Below are positions 10,933-23,784 of a stretch of DNA of 64,000 nucleotides, in pieces (position 1 is the stretch's first letter; every line of letters starts with the position of its first letter). The translations under genes were made by a program, and so were the position numbers. This DNA is from Filosporella fistucella (Eukaryota; Ascomycota; Leotiomycetes; Helotiales): positions 558,001 through 622,000 of the forward strand of contig JAQJZZ010000013.1 of the NCBI GenBank assembly GCA_030077755.1, given 5' to 3'. The notes beneath the pieces were generated by a model. The model did no database searches. It was not told the origin of the DNA and saw only the letters and a list, made by a program, of their open reading frames with translations.

Positions 10933-11160
10933 ACCTTTTCCTGTAGCATTGGACTATAGAATGGTTTCATCATAATCCTACAGATGACCCATTTCGTCAG
11001 ATATCAGTGCTCCACCAGAATTCGGCTTCTCCGAGTGGATCTTAACAAGCTCAATTATATAAAATACCAACCTGACCAGTCCCAGCTGTTTGCCAAGCCA
11101 AAAATCAATTCAAGCCAATCCTCCCTCCAATTCCATTGCACTTCAATCCATCCCTTCAAC

Positions 11161-11762
11161 ATGGTCTCTATTCGCAATCTCCTCTTACTTTTACCCCTTG
11201 TTACTGCCGTTCCTCTACAAAAGCGAACTTTTGGGCAGCTCATCGTTGACACAGTGACGATTGGTAACAAAGCCAAAGCCCTAGCCAGCGCAATCGAAGC
11301 ATGGGATGGCGGCTTCTTCACAGTTCTTCCAATCTTGACTGCTGAGAAAGCATTGGTAAGTCTCTCTCCACCTGAAAATTCCCATCTGTAAAGCTCAACC
11401 ACATACACACATACTAATGCACCGTAAAGGAAACATCCATCAACACTGGTACCACCGACGCCAAAGCTACCGAAACACTCACCGTCGAGCAGGCCACATC
11501 GCTTGGCACTCTCATCCAAAATAATCTCATTCCTGATACCCAGAATCTAGGCGCAGCCTTGAAAGCCAAGAAAGCAAGTTTCCAAGCCATTGGTGTAGTA
11601 GGTACTGTGAAGGGGTATATACAGACACTGCAGACGGAACAGGATGAGTTTGCGGATGCGTTGTTGGCTATCACTCCTGATGAGAAGAAAGTACAGGGAG
11701 AGCAGGATAAGGCGACTGTGGATGCCGGGTTTGAGGATGTGAAGGTTTATTATAGTACTTGA
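11161..11762 (+). CDS. Hydrophobic surface-binding protein A-like (HsbA / cell-wall galactomannoprotein) secreted protein
   Basis: Two exons, 11161-11355 and 11430-11762, give 528 nt and 175 residues. The signal peptide is MVSIRNLLLLLPLVTAVP, followed by a KR dipeptide that may be a Kex2 site. The rest is an alpha-helical, alanine-rich domain (NKAKALASAIEAWDGG, LTVEQATSLGTLIQNNLIP, GYIQTLQTEQDEFADALLAI) of the HsbA/Mp1-like family. Family members are secreted or wall-bound and coat hydrophobic surfaces or bind small lipids. A longer ORF beginning at 10984 only adds 5' UTR sequence, because ATG 11161 is followed directly by the signal peptide. The neighbouring pectin lyase suggests shared use during surface colonisation, which is inference. 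Confidence 0.88.
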
Positions 11763-12458
11763 GGTGTGGATGAAGGGACTTAGAGAGCTGATAGGCTGGA
11801 CTAGGGCTCTGAGAGACTGTGTCTTAGTTGAATCATATGTCATTGGAATATAAATGAAATTGTGAGATTCGATCATTTGAATGGAGTACACAAAGAGAGC
11901 ATGGAGCTGTTGTATTCGAAGCAGCAGCAAAATAGGTAGCTGGAGATCAAATCTCAGGCTCTCAGCCCCAATTCCCATATGTCTCCATGTAGAAATAAAT
12001 TTATACTCTTTGTCGGGAGTTTCAAGAGGAAATCGAGAAAATAAAAATAAACTTTGTTTAACGTTCTAATGATATGAGTCTCGAATCAGGCAAATTTGCA
12101 AACGTATTATGTTTCAGCTTTCCTCAACCTCTCGAAGTCTCCTTGAAGTTGCACGTGACGTTGTGGTTACTGAGGTGGCTCTCGAATAATAGACGCACTT
12201 TCACAACTCACAACTCCTGAACTAAAAGACAATATATTCATGTTTGCAGCTATTCCCAACCCAATCCTATGTTCAGAATATGACAATGTAGCTATTCCAA
12301 ATCCAGGTCAGGGGTAACGAAACTGGCATGATTGGCTCTCCAGTCTAGCGCGTCCCAGACCTCTGTGCGGGATGGAGGCGGGATGACCTAAACGGAACCT
12401 CTACATCTGAGAAATAAACACAGATTTGAAGCTGCCAACGCAGCAAATACCATGAGCA
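11763..12458. other. Intergenic: HsbA 3' flank and RabGAP promoter
   Basis: No coding region was recognised. A CACGTG E-box-like site (12152-12157, GCACGTGACG) lies about 300 bp upstream of the RabGAP gene. Confidence 0.4.
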
Positions 12459-15400
12459 ATGTTCAACCTTTCAAGTCTTGTGCAGAAGGCTCAATCATTC
12501 ATTGACCCAACCCAAGCTCTCAACCTCTCTGCATCTGACCGTAACCCTGCGAAATCCACCCTCTTCCGCCATCAATTTCGACTCCCAGACTCCCAAACTC
12601 CACTCCAAGAGATCACCGCTGAGCTCACAATCTCACCGCCGATCACATATGCCCCAAATGCTACGCAGGGCGAGAAAGATAGAGATAGGGATAGAGGATA
12701 CCATTATGCGGGAAAGCTCCACCTGAGCGAATCCTATCTCTGCTTTTCTACACAGCCTACCAGTTTTCTGCAGACGGCGAGCACCAGCACGTCTTCAGGA
12801 TTTACAGGACAGACACATGGAGCAGGGCCCGGGGGCAATGGTTTTACACTTCCTCTATGTGCTATTCGGCGTGTGGAGAGGCTCCATAGCCAAAGCTACC
12901 AAGTAGGCGATTCAGCCCCAGCCTGAATCACAAGCTGACTTCATACCTAGTTTGCCTTGGCGATCACGACTTGGAATGGAATTAGCAATGCTTCTTCGAA
13001 TGAAACCTCGAAATCACCCGCATATCAGCAGAAGATTACCATACAGTTAGCGGGGAGCAGGCAGGCTTGTGAGAGATTTTGTGACGGGCTCAAAAGAGGG
13101 CTCAAGAATGGCGTGGGGGATGTAGGAAAACTCAAGAGAGTGGTGGCAGAATGTTATTCTGAGTATCTGCTGCAAGGCGATGGCAAGAAATCTGGCGACC
13201 CTCCGGATGCTGGGTTGGGAATGATGTTTCGATACCCTGGTGATGCGAGGAAATTGAGAGACAGAAGCAAAATGAGACTGTGGGGAGAGTATCTGCGGGA
13301 AAATGGCCGCAATGTTACTTTGATACGACAACCTACATTTCACAAACTCATCCGTGTTGGATTACCGAACCGCCTTCGAGGAGAGATATGGGAGCAGACA
13401 TCCGGATCTCTGTTTCTAAGGCTGGAAAGTCCGACTCTATATGCAGAAACGCTGGCGAAATACGAAGGACGAGATTCCCTAGCTATCGATGAGATCGAAA
13501 AGGATCTGAATCGAAGTTTACCAGAGTATCCAGGTTTCCAGAGCGAGGAAGGAATTGGGAGGCTGAGGAGAGTTTTGACGGCATACAGTTGGACAAACGA
13601 AGAAGTTGGATATTGTCAAGCTATGAATATTGTGGTTGCAGCGCTACTCATCTATATGTCCGAGTCCCAGGCATTTTTCTTGCTCTCGATATTATGCGAT
13701 CGGCTTCTCCCCGGATATTACTCGACTACAATGTACGGAACTCTCCTGGACCAACGTGTATTCGAATCTCTGGTGGAGAAGACTATGCCAATCCTTTGGG
13801 AGCACCTAGTAAAGTCTGATGTCCAACTTTCAGTCGTCTCTCTACCATGGTTCCTTTCGCTGTACATCAATTCTATGCCTCTCGTGTTTGCCTTCCGGGT
13901 TTTAGATGTGTTTTTCTTAGAAGGTCCAAAAGTACTTTTCCAGGTTGGACTTGCAATTCTGCGTATCAACGGAGAAGAGCTATTAGATGCTGCGGATGAT
14001 GGAGCTTTCATCTCGGTACTGAAGGGATACTTCTCTAAACTTGACGAATCAGCGCATCCAAAATCCGAGAATGCAAAACTGAGGGCTGTGACACGATTCC
14101 AGGAGCTTATGGTGGTTGCTTTTAAGGAGTTCTCTGGAATCACACAAAATAGCATTACCGAGCAAAGGATGAAGCATAAAGATGCAGTATTAAATAGCAT
14201 TGAAAGCTTTGCAAAGCGAACTTCGATACGAAATCTTGGCCCCGACAGCAAACGACTAAGTGTGGACGAGTTAGGTGCCTTATATGATAGATTCTACGGA
14301 ATCTTGTATGAGCGACAAATGAGGAGTCAAATGATACAAGAGGAGACGGAGAGGAGAGCGAAGGCTAGTAGGTCGAGAGCTGCGGAGGTCGTGACTGGTA
14401 TCGCTGAGAATCAGAGTATCGAAAAGGGTCGAGTGGGATTGGGGCCAAGCCCCACATTGATGGATTATGATGGCTTCCGCGAGTTCTTGGCTGGCATTGC
14501 AAAGTGGGCTATTACAGACTCTCCAACGCCACCAGAGAAAGATCCTGCTTCAGCTGGTTATGATAAACACTCTTACTTTGGTAATAGCGTGCGACGGAAA
14601 GAAGTTTCCCTTTCGCCATGGGGTGTTGGGAATCCAGAGCCAGCTGATCACGAGTTCATGAGACGATTGTTCCGCAGGTGGGATGTAGACATGAATTCAG
14701 CCTTAACATTACAGAATGTTGTCACCGGCATTGCTCACATCAAAGGCAAGGGTGATATCATGGGGAGTATCACCTACTTTTTCGAACTTTACGATGACGA
14801 TGGAGATGGAAAGGTGGATCGTGAGGGCATTCTTCGAATATCTGAGGCCTTATTGTTCTTATCACGCCGAGGTCTTGAAGGATCTTTGACCCCTTCCAGC
14901 TCGATGACTGGACTCAGCGAATTCGAAGCCGGAAATGGCGGTCAAATTGATGGACCTGTAGGCACCACAAATGAACGATTCTTGAGCAGTGTCAGTGCCT
15001 TTATTCGACGCTGTTTCGAATATGCGGATCCAGATCATCCCCAGAATCATGAAGTAGAGAAGACAGACAAGAACGGTGTTTCAGATTCCTTCGGGGTGGG
15101 AGAAGACAGTGATGAGGAGGAAGATCTTCTAGATCTGGGACCGGTGGATATTGGTTCTGGCTCTCCAACGAAAGAAAAAAAGTCCACCGGCCTTGCAACG
15201 GTCCCTCCACCTGTCAGCCAAAATGCATCAAACAACCAACGTAAGGCATCCAAAGCACAAGCGGAAGCTGCCAATGCCGCTTTAGATCCATCGAAACCAC
15301 TTCACATCACTCTTCCCACTTTCCGAATGGTGGTTCTCGCGGATGAGCTGTTAGAACAATTTTTTGAATCTTCATTCCCGGCTTCCTTTCGAGTCACCGA

Positions 15401-15917
15401 TAAAATGGCGACTACAGGCCCTGCATCATCTTCCTCAAGCCTTACTACATTCTCCAACATTGGATTTGGCAGATCAACTGCGAGTGTTCCACAAGGAGCA
15501 ATTGTCGGTGCCAGCTCAGGTGGTGTAGTACCTCCAGGAAAGGGTCTTCGTGGTGTTCTCGACAACATTGTCACAGACGGTATGCGTGTCGCCGCAGAGG
15601 TCAGGAGACGAATGGATGAGGCACAGAAGGAATTGGAGAAGAACGCTGTGAATAGACCAGAAGAAGATGAAGACGAAGACGAGGGCTACGATGGACCGAG
15701 AACTTCGGGCGCATACGGCGGAGATGCTGAACGCCGCAGCGTAAGATCCGAAGATAGAGACTTGCTGGAAGGAGCAGATGCCGAGGCGATGAGTATTAGA
15801 GGCCAAGAAGGAATCAGCGAGGTCAAACAAACTGCGTTGAGTCCGACCACACCTACAGACGCCAGATCCAGGAGTGCTAGCACTGCAACCCAGAAGGTAG
15901 TCGAATTCGAGCAGTAG
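12459..15917 (+). CDS. GYP2: TBC-domain Rab GTPase-activating protein (GRAM-TBC-EF hand, Gyp2/Mdr1 type)
   Basis: Two exons, 12459-12902 and 12951-15917, give 1,136 residues. Order: a GRAM-like region near residues 40-150 (AGKLHLSESYLCFS), a TBC domain from about residue 285 (GLPNRLRGEIWEQ) to about 490, an EF-hand region, then an acidic and low-complexity C-terminus. Both catalytic fingers are present: the arginine in IEKDLNR (about R336) and the glutamine in GYCQ (about Q371). The EF loop DDDGDGKVDREG has Gly instead of Glu at its last ligand position. This layout matches yeast Gyp2/Mdr1, a GAP for Ypt6/Rab6-like GTPases in Golgi and endosome traffic. The Rab target here is inferred from family. 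The start is the ATG just before the hydrophobic FNLSSLVQKA segment. Confidence 0.9.
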
Positions 15918-16815
15918 TGGCCAAAGCGAATATAGATGTGTCCATGCGAGATGTTTGGTTTTCCTTATCTGTAGTTCATTCATCAGAGGATTGGGACGGT
16001 GGTGATTCGGTGGGAGTTTTCAAGTGCGTTTCGCGGACGGCGTATGGGGATTGTGCAGAGCGGGGACGTATAAAGTATCATGCTGGCTTTTGGGCATTGG
16101 GAAGTCACATATATCTATCAATGGAATTGATTATGAATCTGAAAATAATCACATTGTCTACTTGGATGAGAGCATTGATCCACAGATCTGAAACGATATT
16201 GCAAAGGCTGGTTTGAGATGCATATTCCTAGCGGGTATTATGGACATATTAGTGCAAGTGATACTCGTAGATTGAAGCTAACTGTGCTTGCCTGCATGCA
16301 AAGTTGATTATAACAAAAGGTGTGGTCGATAGAGAGTGAGGAGATTGGAAGTTCCTTGTGAAGGCGCGACAAGCCTTCGATCTTGCAAATATTACAGAAA
16401 GGGATTTGATGCTCCAAATATTGCTCTTTTTGGCCTTTCTGAGAATCAGAGACGTAGTATAGACTTATTCCATATCCAATTCATTAATGGAAACACACTT
16501 CCAGTCAATAACAGAGCACAAAGAGTCACTTCATACTAAAGAAGATATGTAAAGTCAACGATTTTTGATTGATTGAATGCTGTATCAGCCTTCGGCCCTC
16601 CGCATTATCTCACGCAGAGATCAGAGCGAAAACCCAACGCAACGTAACGCAAAACTAAGAATCGATCTATTGTACATGCAAGCAGGCATCAGAAAACTTC
16701 TCTCCACCGATCAATGCAGCACCACCAATAGAAAAGCAAATCTATCTATCGTACACCCACTTCGCTGAAGCTCATCTCAACCACCACTGCCCACCGATAG
16801 AACTCCCCCGCAGAT
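15918..16815. other. Intergenic between converging genes
   Basis: Holds the 3' flanks of the RabGAP (+) and the BTB gene (-). The ORFs at 15917-16216 and 16336-16768 are short and show no protein features. No structured element was recognised. Confidence 0.4.
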
Positions 16816-19800
16816 CTAATCAAGCTCCATCTTGGTCTCCTCCTTCTCGTTGAAGAGGCTATCAAGATCATCGTCCTTGATGGCTGAAGTACGAGCAGAT
16901 CTGACTTTGCCGGAGCTGTGGGTCTTGGATGCTGCTGGCTTCTTTGGGGTGGATTTCTTGGCTGGAGTTGACTTCTTGACTGCGGCCTTCTTGATGGCGG
17001 GCTTAACGGAGGAAAGCTTGACGGATGCAGGGGGGGAGGTCTTGATTGCAGGAGAAGACTTGAACATCAAGCCGCCGCTGCCGAAGATTGAGACGTCCTC
17101 CTCACTGTCATCGTCCATGTCAACATCAACACCATCTCCATCATACCATGGCATCTCCTCCTCATTGGTCTCGATGCAGGTGAAGCGGTCCCACTTCTGG
17201 TTTGGGAGGAGAGAGCGACTGGCCTCGGAATGGTCACGAAGGATGGGTGCAACGATTTGAGAGATTTCAAGCTTGGTCTCCTCGAGGGCTTGGAGCAAGC
17301 AGGATTTACCCTTGTCGCTCATCATGAACTTGGCATTGTAAATGGAGAGCGTGGTGGCGTTGATGTAACTGCGTTCAGCGATGGTACGGTAGAAAGACAA
17401 ACCTCCATCAGGGGCAGCGTGGTGTTGCTTCATGGCAAAACAAGTGGAGATGAATTGGCGGACGATGGAAAGGGCTTGCCATTGCCAGGTGTCCTTGGAG
17501 TAGATGGCTTGACCAGGGTTGGCACCATCGATAGCAGCATGATGCATACGGTGAGGATAATACTCAAGAAGGCGGCGCTCAACGAGAAGTTTGAGGTTGT
17601 GCAACTCCATGGATTTGTTGACAACGAGATTGAAGACTTCCTCACCGAATCCGGCTTCGTCAAGAATGGCAGCAAGCTGAAGCTTGGACTTAACACCCTT
17701 TCGAAGATGCCATTGGCCGCAAACATGGATCATGGCTTCCTTGAGCATGGGAGGAGATTGCAACTTGCAAGCAACGACCATCCATTCCTCAGGACTGGTG
17801 GCGATATGACCCCAAAGAATGCTATTGAGGCGCAAGAGGTGGGATTCGATACGGGGACGAACGGCGGGGAGGGCTTCAACAAGCTCGGCGGCCTTCAAGA
17901 GGGAGGTGAGGTCAGAAACGAGTCGATGTGCCTTTATACTCTTGTCCTTGGCAGCCTTGAACTTTGGATCAAGGTTGTAAATGCAACGGAACAAGTTGTC
18001 GTAAATACCATCAAACTCGGCTGCGGCACCCAGACCATTGTGGTTGGAGAATTGGATATCTTTGTCCTTCTCACCCTGTATGTCATTGGATTAGTGAGTG
18101 GTCATAACGTATGCTGAAGGGATTAAGACGAAGGGGGCGCAAAAGTAGAAATATGCCATTTATACTTTAGATAGATGAATGAAATGCCGGCCATGGTATA
18201 TCAAATTAGTCCTGAAAGAACAGAAAGTAAAGGATAACGAATAATATTGATTTGATGCAGAAGAAAAGGATTATTAAGCGTTGTGTCCAACAGAACCTAA
18301 GTATTATCCACAAAGTCTATAGTGTGGAAGCTGTTTCAAAGAATATCTTGGTCTGATTCTTCGATAAGTTGGGTCGTTGTTTGAAAAGACTCACAGAACA
18401 ATTCGAAGATCGACATAAACAGCAGATGAAGTATGCAATGAGTATGAGTTGAAGCAGAAGCAGCTAGAGCATCTTTCAACACCCGGTGTTCTAGGCTTCT
18501 AGAACATTCGGAGCTGCTAGACCTTGTTTGAACGCTGCATTTGTTGCTATCATTCGGAAGATGACATACCTCGTCGCTTTACTCCCTCCGTATGAGATTG
18601 ACTGTCGAAGAGAATTCGCGCTCGGAAAATGAGACAAATGAGACAACTCCATCCGGAAACGAACAATCCCGACTTGAGATTGATTAAGACGTTGAGATAT
18701 TCTGCGTTGATGCAAGGCAATCCGAACAATCTCTAACGGGAACTTGTGTTTGCTGAAATTTGGAAGAACAATTATGTTTGGTGTAATGTTGGCGAGTCAC
18801 GCCTGCTTCCGAAGGGCTAATGTGTGAACTGGGATAGGATTTTTGGTCGGACAGCAATTCAGAAGAAAAGACAACACTAAGGCAATATCCATAGCTCCAG
18901 GGGGGTTGAGATCTACTCCAGATGTATGAGACTTCGGATTTCAGCACGGAAAATAGCGCAATGCAACGCAGCTGGATATGTCTTGTCGATTTAGGGAGGT
19001 AGATACACCCATGTCGAACAAGATCGGAGGTATGACAAAGCTAATCAAGTCTCCCGGGACTATGAAACTCCAAGGATATTGATAGATCCCCTTGTCGACT
19101 AAAACTCGCGATGATGAAGAGAGAGAAAAAAAGACGATGTACGTAGCAGCCATCGACAATAGAAAGGTTATAAATATTCGTATGCGAAGATGTTTCCTGG
19201 AGAATCATCGGCTAGTGTAATAAATACCAATGATTATTATTCAGGGGATGTCTGAGAAAGGCAAACATCCCAAAACCTCAATATCCTTGGAAATTCAGCG
19301 CTCTCATCAAGGAATAAGAGGAAGAACTGAAAATCTGTTCAAAGTCCGGAGAGATACCTCAGGTCGCCTGAAGTATGATAGTCCGAAAACCACTTGGTGT
19401 TATCTTTGAAACAAAGCCCAGAAGTAATAAGGCATGGATTGAAGCACCTGTAAAGTTCTTCGAAGCAAGACGGATGGTCAGAGGTGTAAGACTTCGTATA
19501 CGCGTCGGCCACCCAAAGAACTTCTTTGTGGGGTCATGATAGCGTTGCCCAAAATTTGTCCAAAGTTCGTCAAGATACTTCACTCCAGCTGAAGTATGAA
19601 AGACTTCAAGTCAATTAGGAGATTGGACTCGTACCCAAGTGTCGAGTGAATAGTATCGAAGGATATAGGAAAATCCTGCCTCCCTGGCTATCGGAAGTGC
19701 AGACGTTCTGAAGCCTGCAGCACTTTCAATACAGAGAGAAAAGATAATGCCCCTTGGGCGAATGAAGCTGTCTGAATCTACTCATACATAATATACCAAA

Positions 19801-20845
19801 ATAGAATCTGGTGATAGTTGCAGCATTTCAAGCGGCCCACTAAGGGTAGTAATAGGTGAGAGTGTTTGCTTCGTCATAGCAAGGTGTCTCAAATATCAAA
19901 CTACACAAGATGATCCTGTCTCGGACTGCCTTCTCGACTGATTGTGGTAACATAACGAAAATATGTCCTGAAGTTAATTGGGATCAAACATGCTTCGGGA
20001 CACGGCTGTGATCCCCGCTAGCAGGTGCTTGCTATCCTTGCTGAGATAATGAAAAGTTCGTGCGAGTTTGGGCCCTTAATATTTTCCTAAAGTCCAGCGA
20101 CGTGGACTTTAAGCTATTGGCCAAGTTCAATGGCTACTACAAACTTCAAAGCTTGTAGGATAGCTAACTTGCCATCAACCCGGCACATCATTGCAAAGTC
20201 TGATAAGAGCCCGCATCTTCAGAGAGGGAAGCTCCCAAGGTGAAGCGGCGGTAGGACTGAAAATGCTTGTGTTTACCCTCTTATCAAGTTGATCCACTAT
20301 AATGTGGATGCTCTCGAATTATGCGAATTCGCATGAAAGAAGAAATATGGACACAATGGGGAGACTTTATACGAATGATAGACAAGTATTTATTTTAATG
20401 ATAAGTAGAGTAGTAATGATAAGATGGCGTGGTCCAGTTTTCAGAGATAGCATAGATGCCTAGTACTGTTCCTTGAAGACTGCTAGGTACACGTAATATT
20501 TGGGTGTAATGAAGGGCGTAGGATAATAAAAGTGAGTGAAAGAAAGGAAGAACTTACAATAGGATAGAACATCTTGAATCTCAAACCTTCAGGATCAATC
20601 TTCTTGACGGGGGAGTCATCAGCATAATTGATCATTCTAAGACGCCAACGGATAATCTTTCCCTCCTCGACCTGCTTTCGGGTAAGAGCATATGGGGTCT
20701 TGAAGTGGAAGATGTTGCCAAAGGCCGGAGAGGATTGCTGAAGGACGACATGATGCAATCTCCACTTGGCTCCAGTGGGAGACATGATCAAGACATCGCC
20801 ATCAGCGAAGTCAGGAAATGTTCGAAGATTCTTCGGTGCTGCCAT
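16816..20845 (-). CDS. BTB/POZ-type domain protein of a fungal family, with a 2.5-kb intron
   Basis: Exon 1 is 20558-20845 (96 codons) and exon 2 is 16816-18075, together 515 residues. Exon 1 encodes a BTB-like start (FADGDVLIMSPTGAKWRLHH, then VLQQSSPAFGNIF). Exon 2 begins GEKDKDIQFSNHNGLG and continues with the helical region typical of this ascomycete BTB family (YDNLFRCIYNLDPKFKA, ILWGHIATSPEEWM, AMIHVCGQWHLRKGVKSKL). The C-terminus is acidic then rich in Lys, Ser, Pro and Ala (KKSTPAKKSTPKKPAASKT), possibly nuclear. The donor ATT|GTAAGT and acceptor ACATACAG|GGT are both canonical and phase 0, and the joined protein follows the family order. BTB domains usually mediate dimerisation or cullin-3 binding; no specific role can be assigned. 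The frame extends past the first visible methionine-like codon, which is a TTG. Confidence 0.8.
19340..19602. repeat. Pair of 42-nt direct repeats, each with an internal hairpin
   Basis: Copies at 19340-19381 and 19561-19602, offset by 221 bp, both begin CAAAGT and contain GATAC-Y-TCA, then CTGAAGTATGA. Within each, ATAC(C/T)TCA pairs with TGAAGTAT around a loop of about 7 nt. Roughly three quarters of positions match by eye. They lie inside the long intron. Confidence 0.5.
20088..20111. repeat. Inverted repeat, 9-bp arms
   Basis: TAAAGTCCA is followed by a six-base loop (GCGACG) and TGGACTTTA. It lies inside the long intron and its function is unknown. Confidence 0.7.
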
Positions 20846-23784
20846 GTTGGTGCGTGCACGGAGAATACAACAGGTGTATTTGAAGTGAAGCTGAAAGAAT
20901 TAGCGACTCCAATTAAAAGAACGTGGCGACGCGACCAAGCTATGATATCAAAATTCGACAAGGAGAGATACGGAAAGTGAGGGCGTAAGCGGAAGGTGTA
21001 GTCGAGTTCAGAGTTTCAACCAGAACTGATATAGTGTTTGAAGCGACGATGATTGAACGAGATGTCGAAGCACAAACTTACTTCAGTAGAGAGGGGTTTC
21101 CGAAATAGCTCTGTGAGCGTCGGTGTATTTGAGAAGGTTGTAAGAGGGAGTAGGGGCGCGTCAACTGATCAGCTATTAGCACTGTAGGGCGAGACTGGAG
21201 ATTGGGGAACAGTGAAGAATACTGTGCAAGTTGACGGGACTATGTATTTGGAAAGTTGTTCCACGATCTAGTGGAAGTTTTATCTCCTTGAGGGCGGTGG
21301 GTGAACAGGGAAAGCGATGCCAAAGTGAAACCGAATTAAATCCGGGATTAATCAAGATGGACTGAGGCGAAAGCGAGGTTGACCCAGTGTGACGGAAGTG
21401 AACTTGAGAATAATCCGAACTGAATTTGAGATCAAGCCGAACTTCCCAATAAAGTCAGTACATTGAAACCATACGAGATTGGGAATGCGCGCCAGGGATA
21501 TCTGTATGGTCGAGCAAGCACGAAGCTGTAGGGTGGGGTCAGATCGAGTGATGATTAGGGAGGTGCGTCGTGGAGATTGATGAGATGTTTGAAGTGCAAG
21601 GCTATGAGAATTTCGACTACATTACAAACCTTCAGGAAGAATTAGAACGGTGAGAAATATGAGAACAGCAAGGCGCGCTCAAAATGCGCAAAAGAGATGG
21701 GACTATTGTGTTTTGTTTTGTTTGTGTCGAGAGAAAGACGTTGTGGGAAGGAGATACAATTTTGAAAGACCTATGGCTCACACTAGTTTAAACGAAGCTC
21801 AGGGTAACGAAAGCGGTATTGATTGAATTACGCTAAGCTAAATCTACCAAGGCTAGAAAGCGCTAGAGAGCGCTAGAAATCTTGTAGAAGGTTCCGATAT
21901 GAAAATAAAGTAAATTGTTCACAGGTTTGAAAGACAGTGTGCTTGGAAGAAATTCGATTTTGAGATTTGGCACTTTCTTATGGAGCGATTCAGATCACTA
22001 TAAGCGACACATTGGATCAGGATCTCGAGAATGACGCTTAGAAAACAGCTTTAATCAATACTACAAGTACCTGGCTGACAAGGGCTTTGACGTTGACAAT
22101 AAACCAGGCTATAGTGATAATGCATCACTGGGCAACATATTCGAATTGCAATGTCCCTCTAGACGGTGGCACTTCGCCCTGGCTGGAAGGAGGACTACTT
22201 CACAGACGTGATCTTGAAAGACGCAGTCAATTTTCAGTACGAAGGACAATTTGCTCTGTGATGATATCCCAAAGTCAGGTCAGAGGTCAATATTAATTCT
22301 CAATATAACTCATCCGTGGCGTGAATATCTCAACAGACTCTTCTCAGCTTCAATATGAGTAGTCGATGAAAGGGAAACGACATAGATTGAACCATTGCGA
22401 AGAACCGTTTCAAACCCACTATTGTTCGGATTTCGCTATCGAAATCTATCTTGCCAAAACTCAAATTCGAGCCTGACCACCTTGGTATTTCAGAGCCTCG
22501 AATTGAAAACACGTTCTCTACTTTCTGCAATGGCTGTGTCTCAGATCACACTCTCCTATACTAGACGGAATGGCTTCAGCAGCGATCGTATCAAAGATGA
22601 GAAGACTGCGAACTGCCTCGTAAGACAAGAATTCCAAATGTACTCTATTGTGAATATCACGATTTCATCCCGAAGACAGCAGCGGCATGTAGCTAAAAAC
22701 GTCATTCTACCTAGCAATATTGCCTGGAAGGCAGTACGGAAAATTTGATCGAGCAACACAACATCACCCAACATTAGCTCTCCCCAAGCAAGCGTCCAAA
22801 ATAGAATACAGAACAGTAGACACATTTGGTCAGGCAAGCAATAATTAAAGCGAAGAAGAGCAACCGGAACGATCATAAACAAATCACGGAATCATTGTGT
22901 TGCAAGCCAAATATCATGAACCACTTCATTTAGAGACTATTCTAAATTTCCCACCACCATAAATCAACGACAACTAGCAGTATAAGAAAAGGAAAGACAA
23001 AAGGGAATATTGTAATAGGAGAATGTGCCCTCAGATTAGCTCTCAAAGTTCTCATTGCGAACACTTTCCACACCATCTTGCTTGCGCAAGACAGGTAGTA
23101 GGTTGGCCTGCAAATTTGGCTTTTTGGATTTTGGTCATCATAAGGCTTTCTTTTTCCCTCGCATTGCCAATGTAGATTTTCGCTGTGTAGGAGAGGGTAT
23201 AGAAGACCTAAGCAAAGACGAAGTTAGTGACCGTACCAGAGAGAAGGACAAGATGAAATTACGCAACCGCTCCGATTGAAAACTATATTTCCACCATCAC
23301 CGATGTGTCTTCATCAGCCGCCTCCCTATTGCCCACATCGTATCTCTCAACCCCTTAAGAAACCACTCTGCAAGCCACAAAGTTCAGCAAACCGACTAGC
23401 ATCTCCAGAGGAGCTGATTGTCGTCACTGCGGCCGCATCTCCCTCTCTCCCACCAGCTCAACCCTTCAGAAGCAAACGAAAAGAAAAAGGACTTGCTAAG
23501 ATCTCTGTTCATGCTCACTCAGCTGCAACCGTCTATTTTCGTAGAGGCTGCATAGTGGTTAGCTTGTGAAAAGTTTTCGTCACTGCAAGTTGTAGTTGCA
23601 GAGAGGTTTCTGAGCGCGAACGCGATAATAAGGTTCGAGGCACGCGACGAGCGGCCACTAGCGGGTACTAGCAACCTGCAAGCCTTCAGATCTAGAGCCT
23701 CGTTCCAATTTTGATACACAACAAAACAGCCTCTTTCTACACCTAAACTGGACCTCTCTCCGCAAGAGAGTCTCAATCGCAAGA
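20846..23784. other. 2.9-kb intergenic region with no gene recognised
   Basis: It separates the divergent BTB (-) and ISY1 (+) genes and must hold both promoters. ORFs at 22087-22296, 22395-22748, 22556-22882 and 23276-23569 overlap on both strands and show no domain, signal peptide or splice pattern that I recognise. An unnoticed small or non-coding gene cannot be excluded. Confidence 0.4.

Larger units (their letters stand above)
10642..11160. other. Intergenic: lyase 3' end and HsbA promoter
   Basis: Contains the (TA)12 repeat, a perfect 9-bp-arm palindrome at 10913-10932 and a TATA-like ATTATATAAAA at 11054-11064, about 100 bp before the HsbA ATG. No gene was seen. Confidence 0.5.
18076..20557 (-). 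other. Unusually long intron (2,482 bp) of the BTB gene
   Basis: It runs between canonical splice sites, with a CACTAATCC branch-like site near the acceptor. Other introns in this window are 42-217 nt. The intron contains no convincing ORF. It does contain two related 42-nt segments (19340-19381 and 19561-19602), each with a small stem, and a further 9-bp-arm inverted repeat at 20088-20111. An insertion, an embedded non-coding RNA or an alternative promoter are all possible. Confidence 0.65.

Noticed and set aside
17230..18117. 295-codon ORF on the plus strand opposite the BTB gene
   Set aside because: It is the antisense shadow of the conserved minus-strand coding exon; its protein has no independent features.
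23550..23650. tRNA-like TAGTGGTTAG (box A-like) followed by GGTTCGA (box B-like)
   Set aside because: The distance is too long, the presumed T-arm and acceptor stem do not pair, and no anticodon arm could be drawn.
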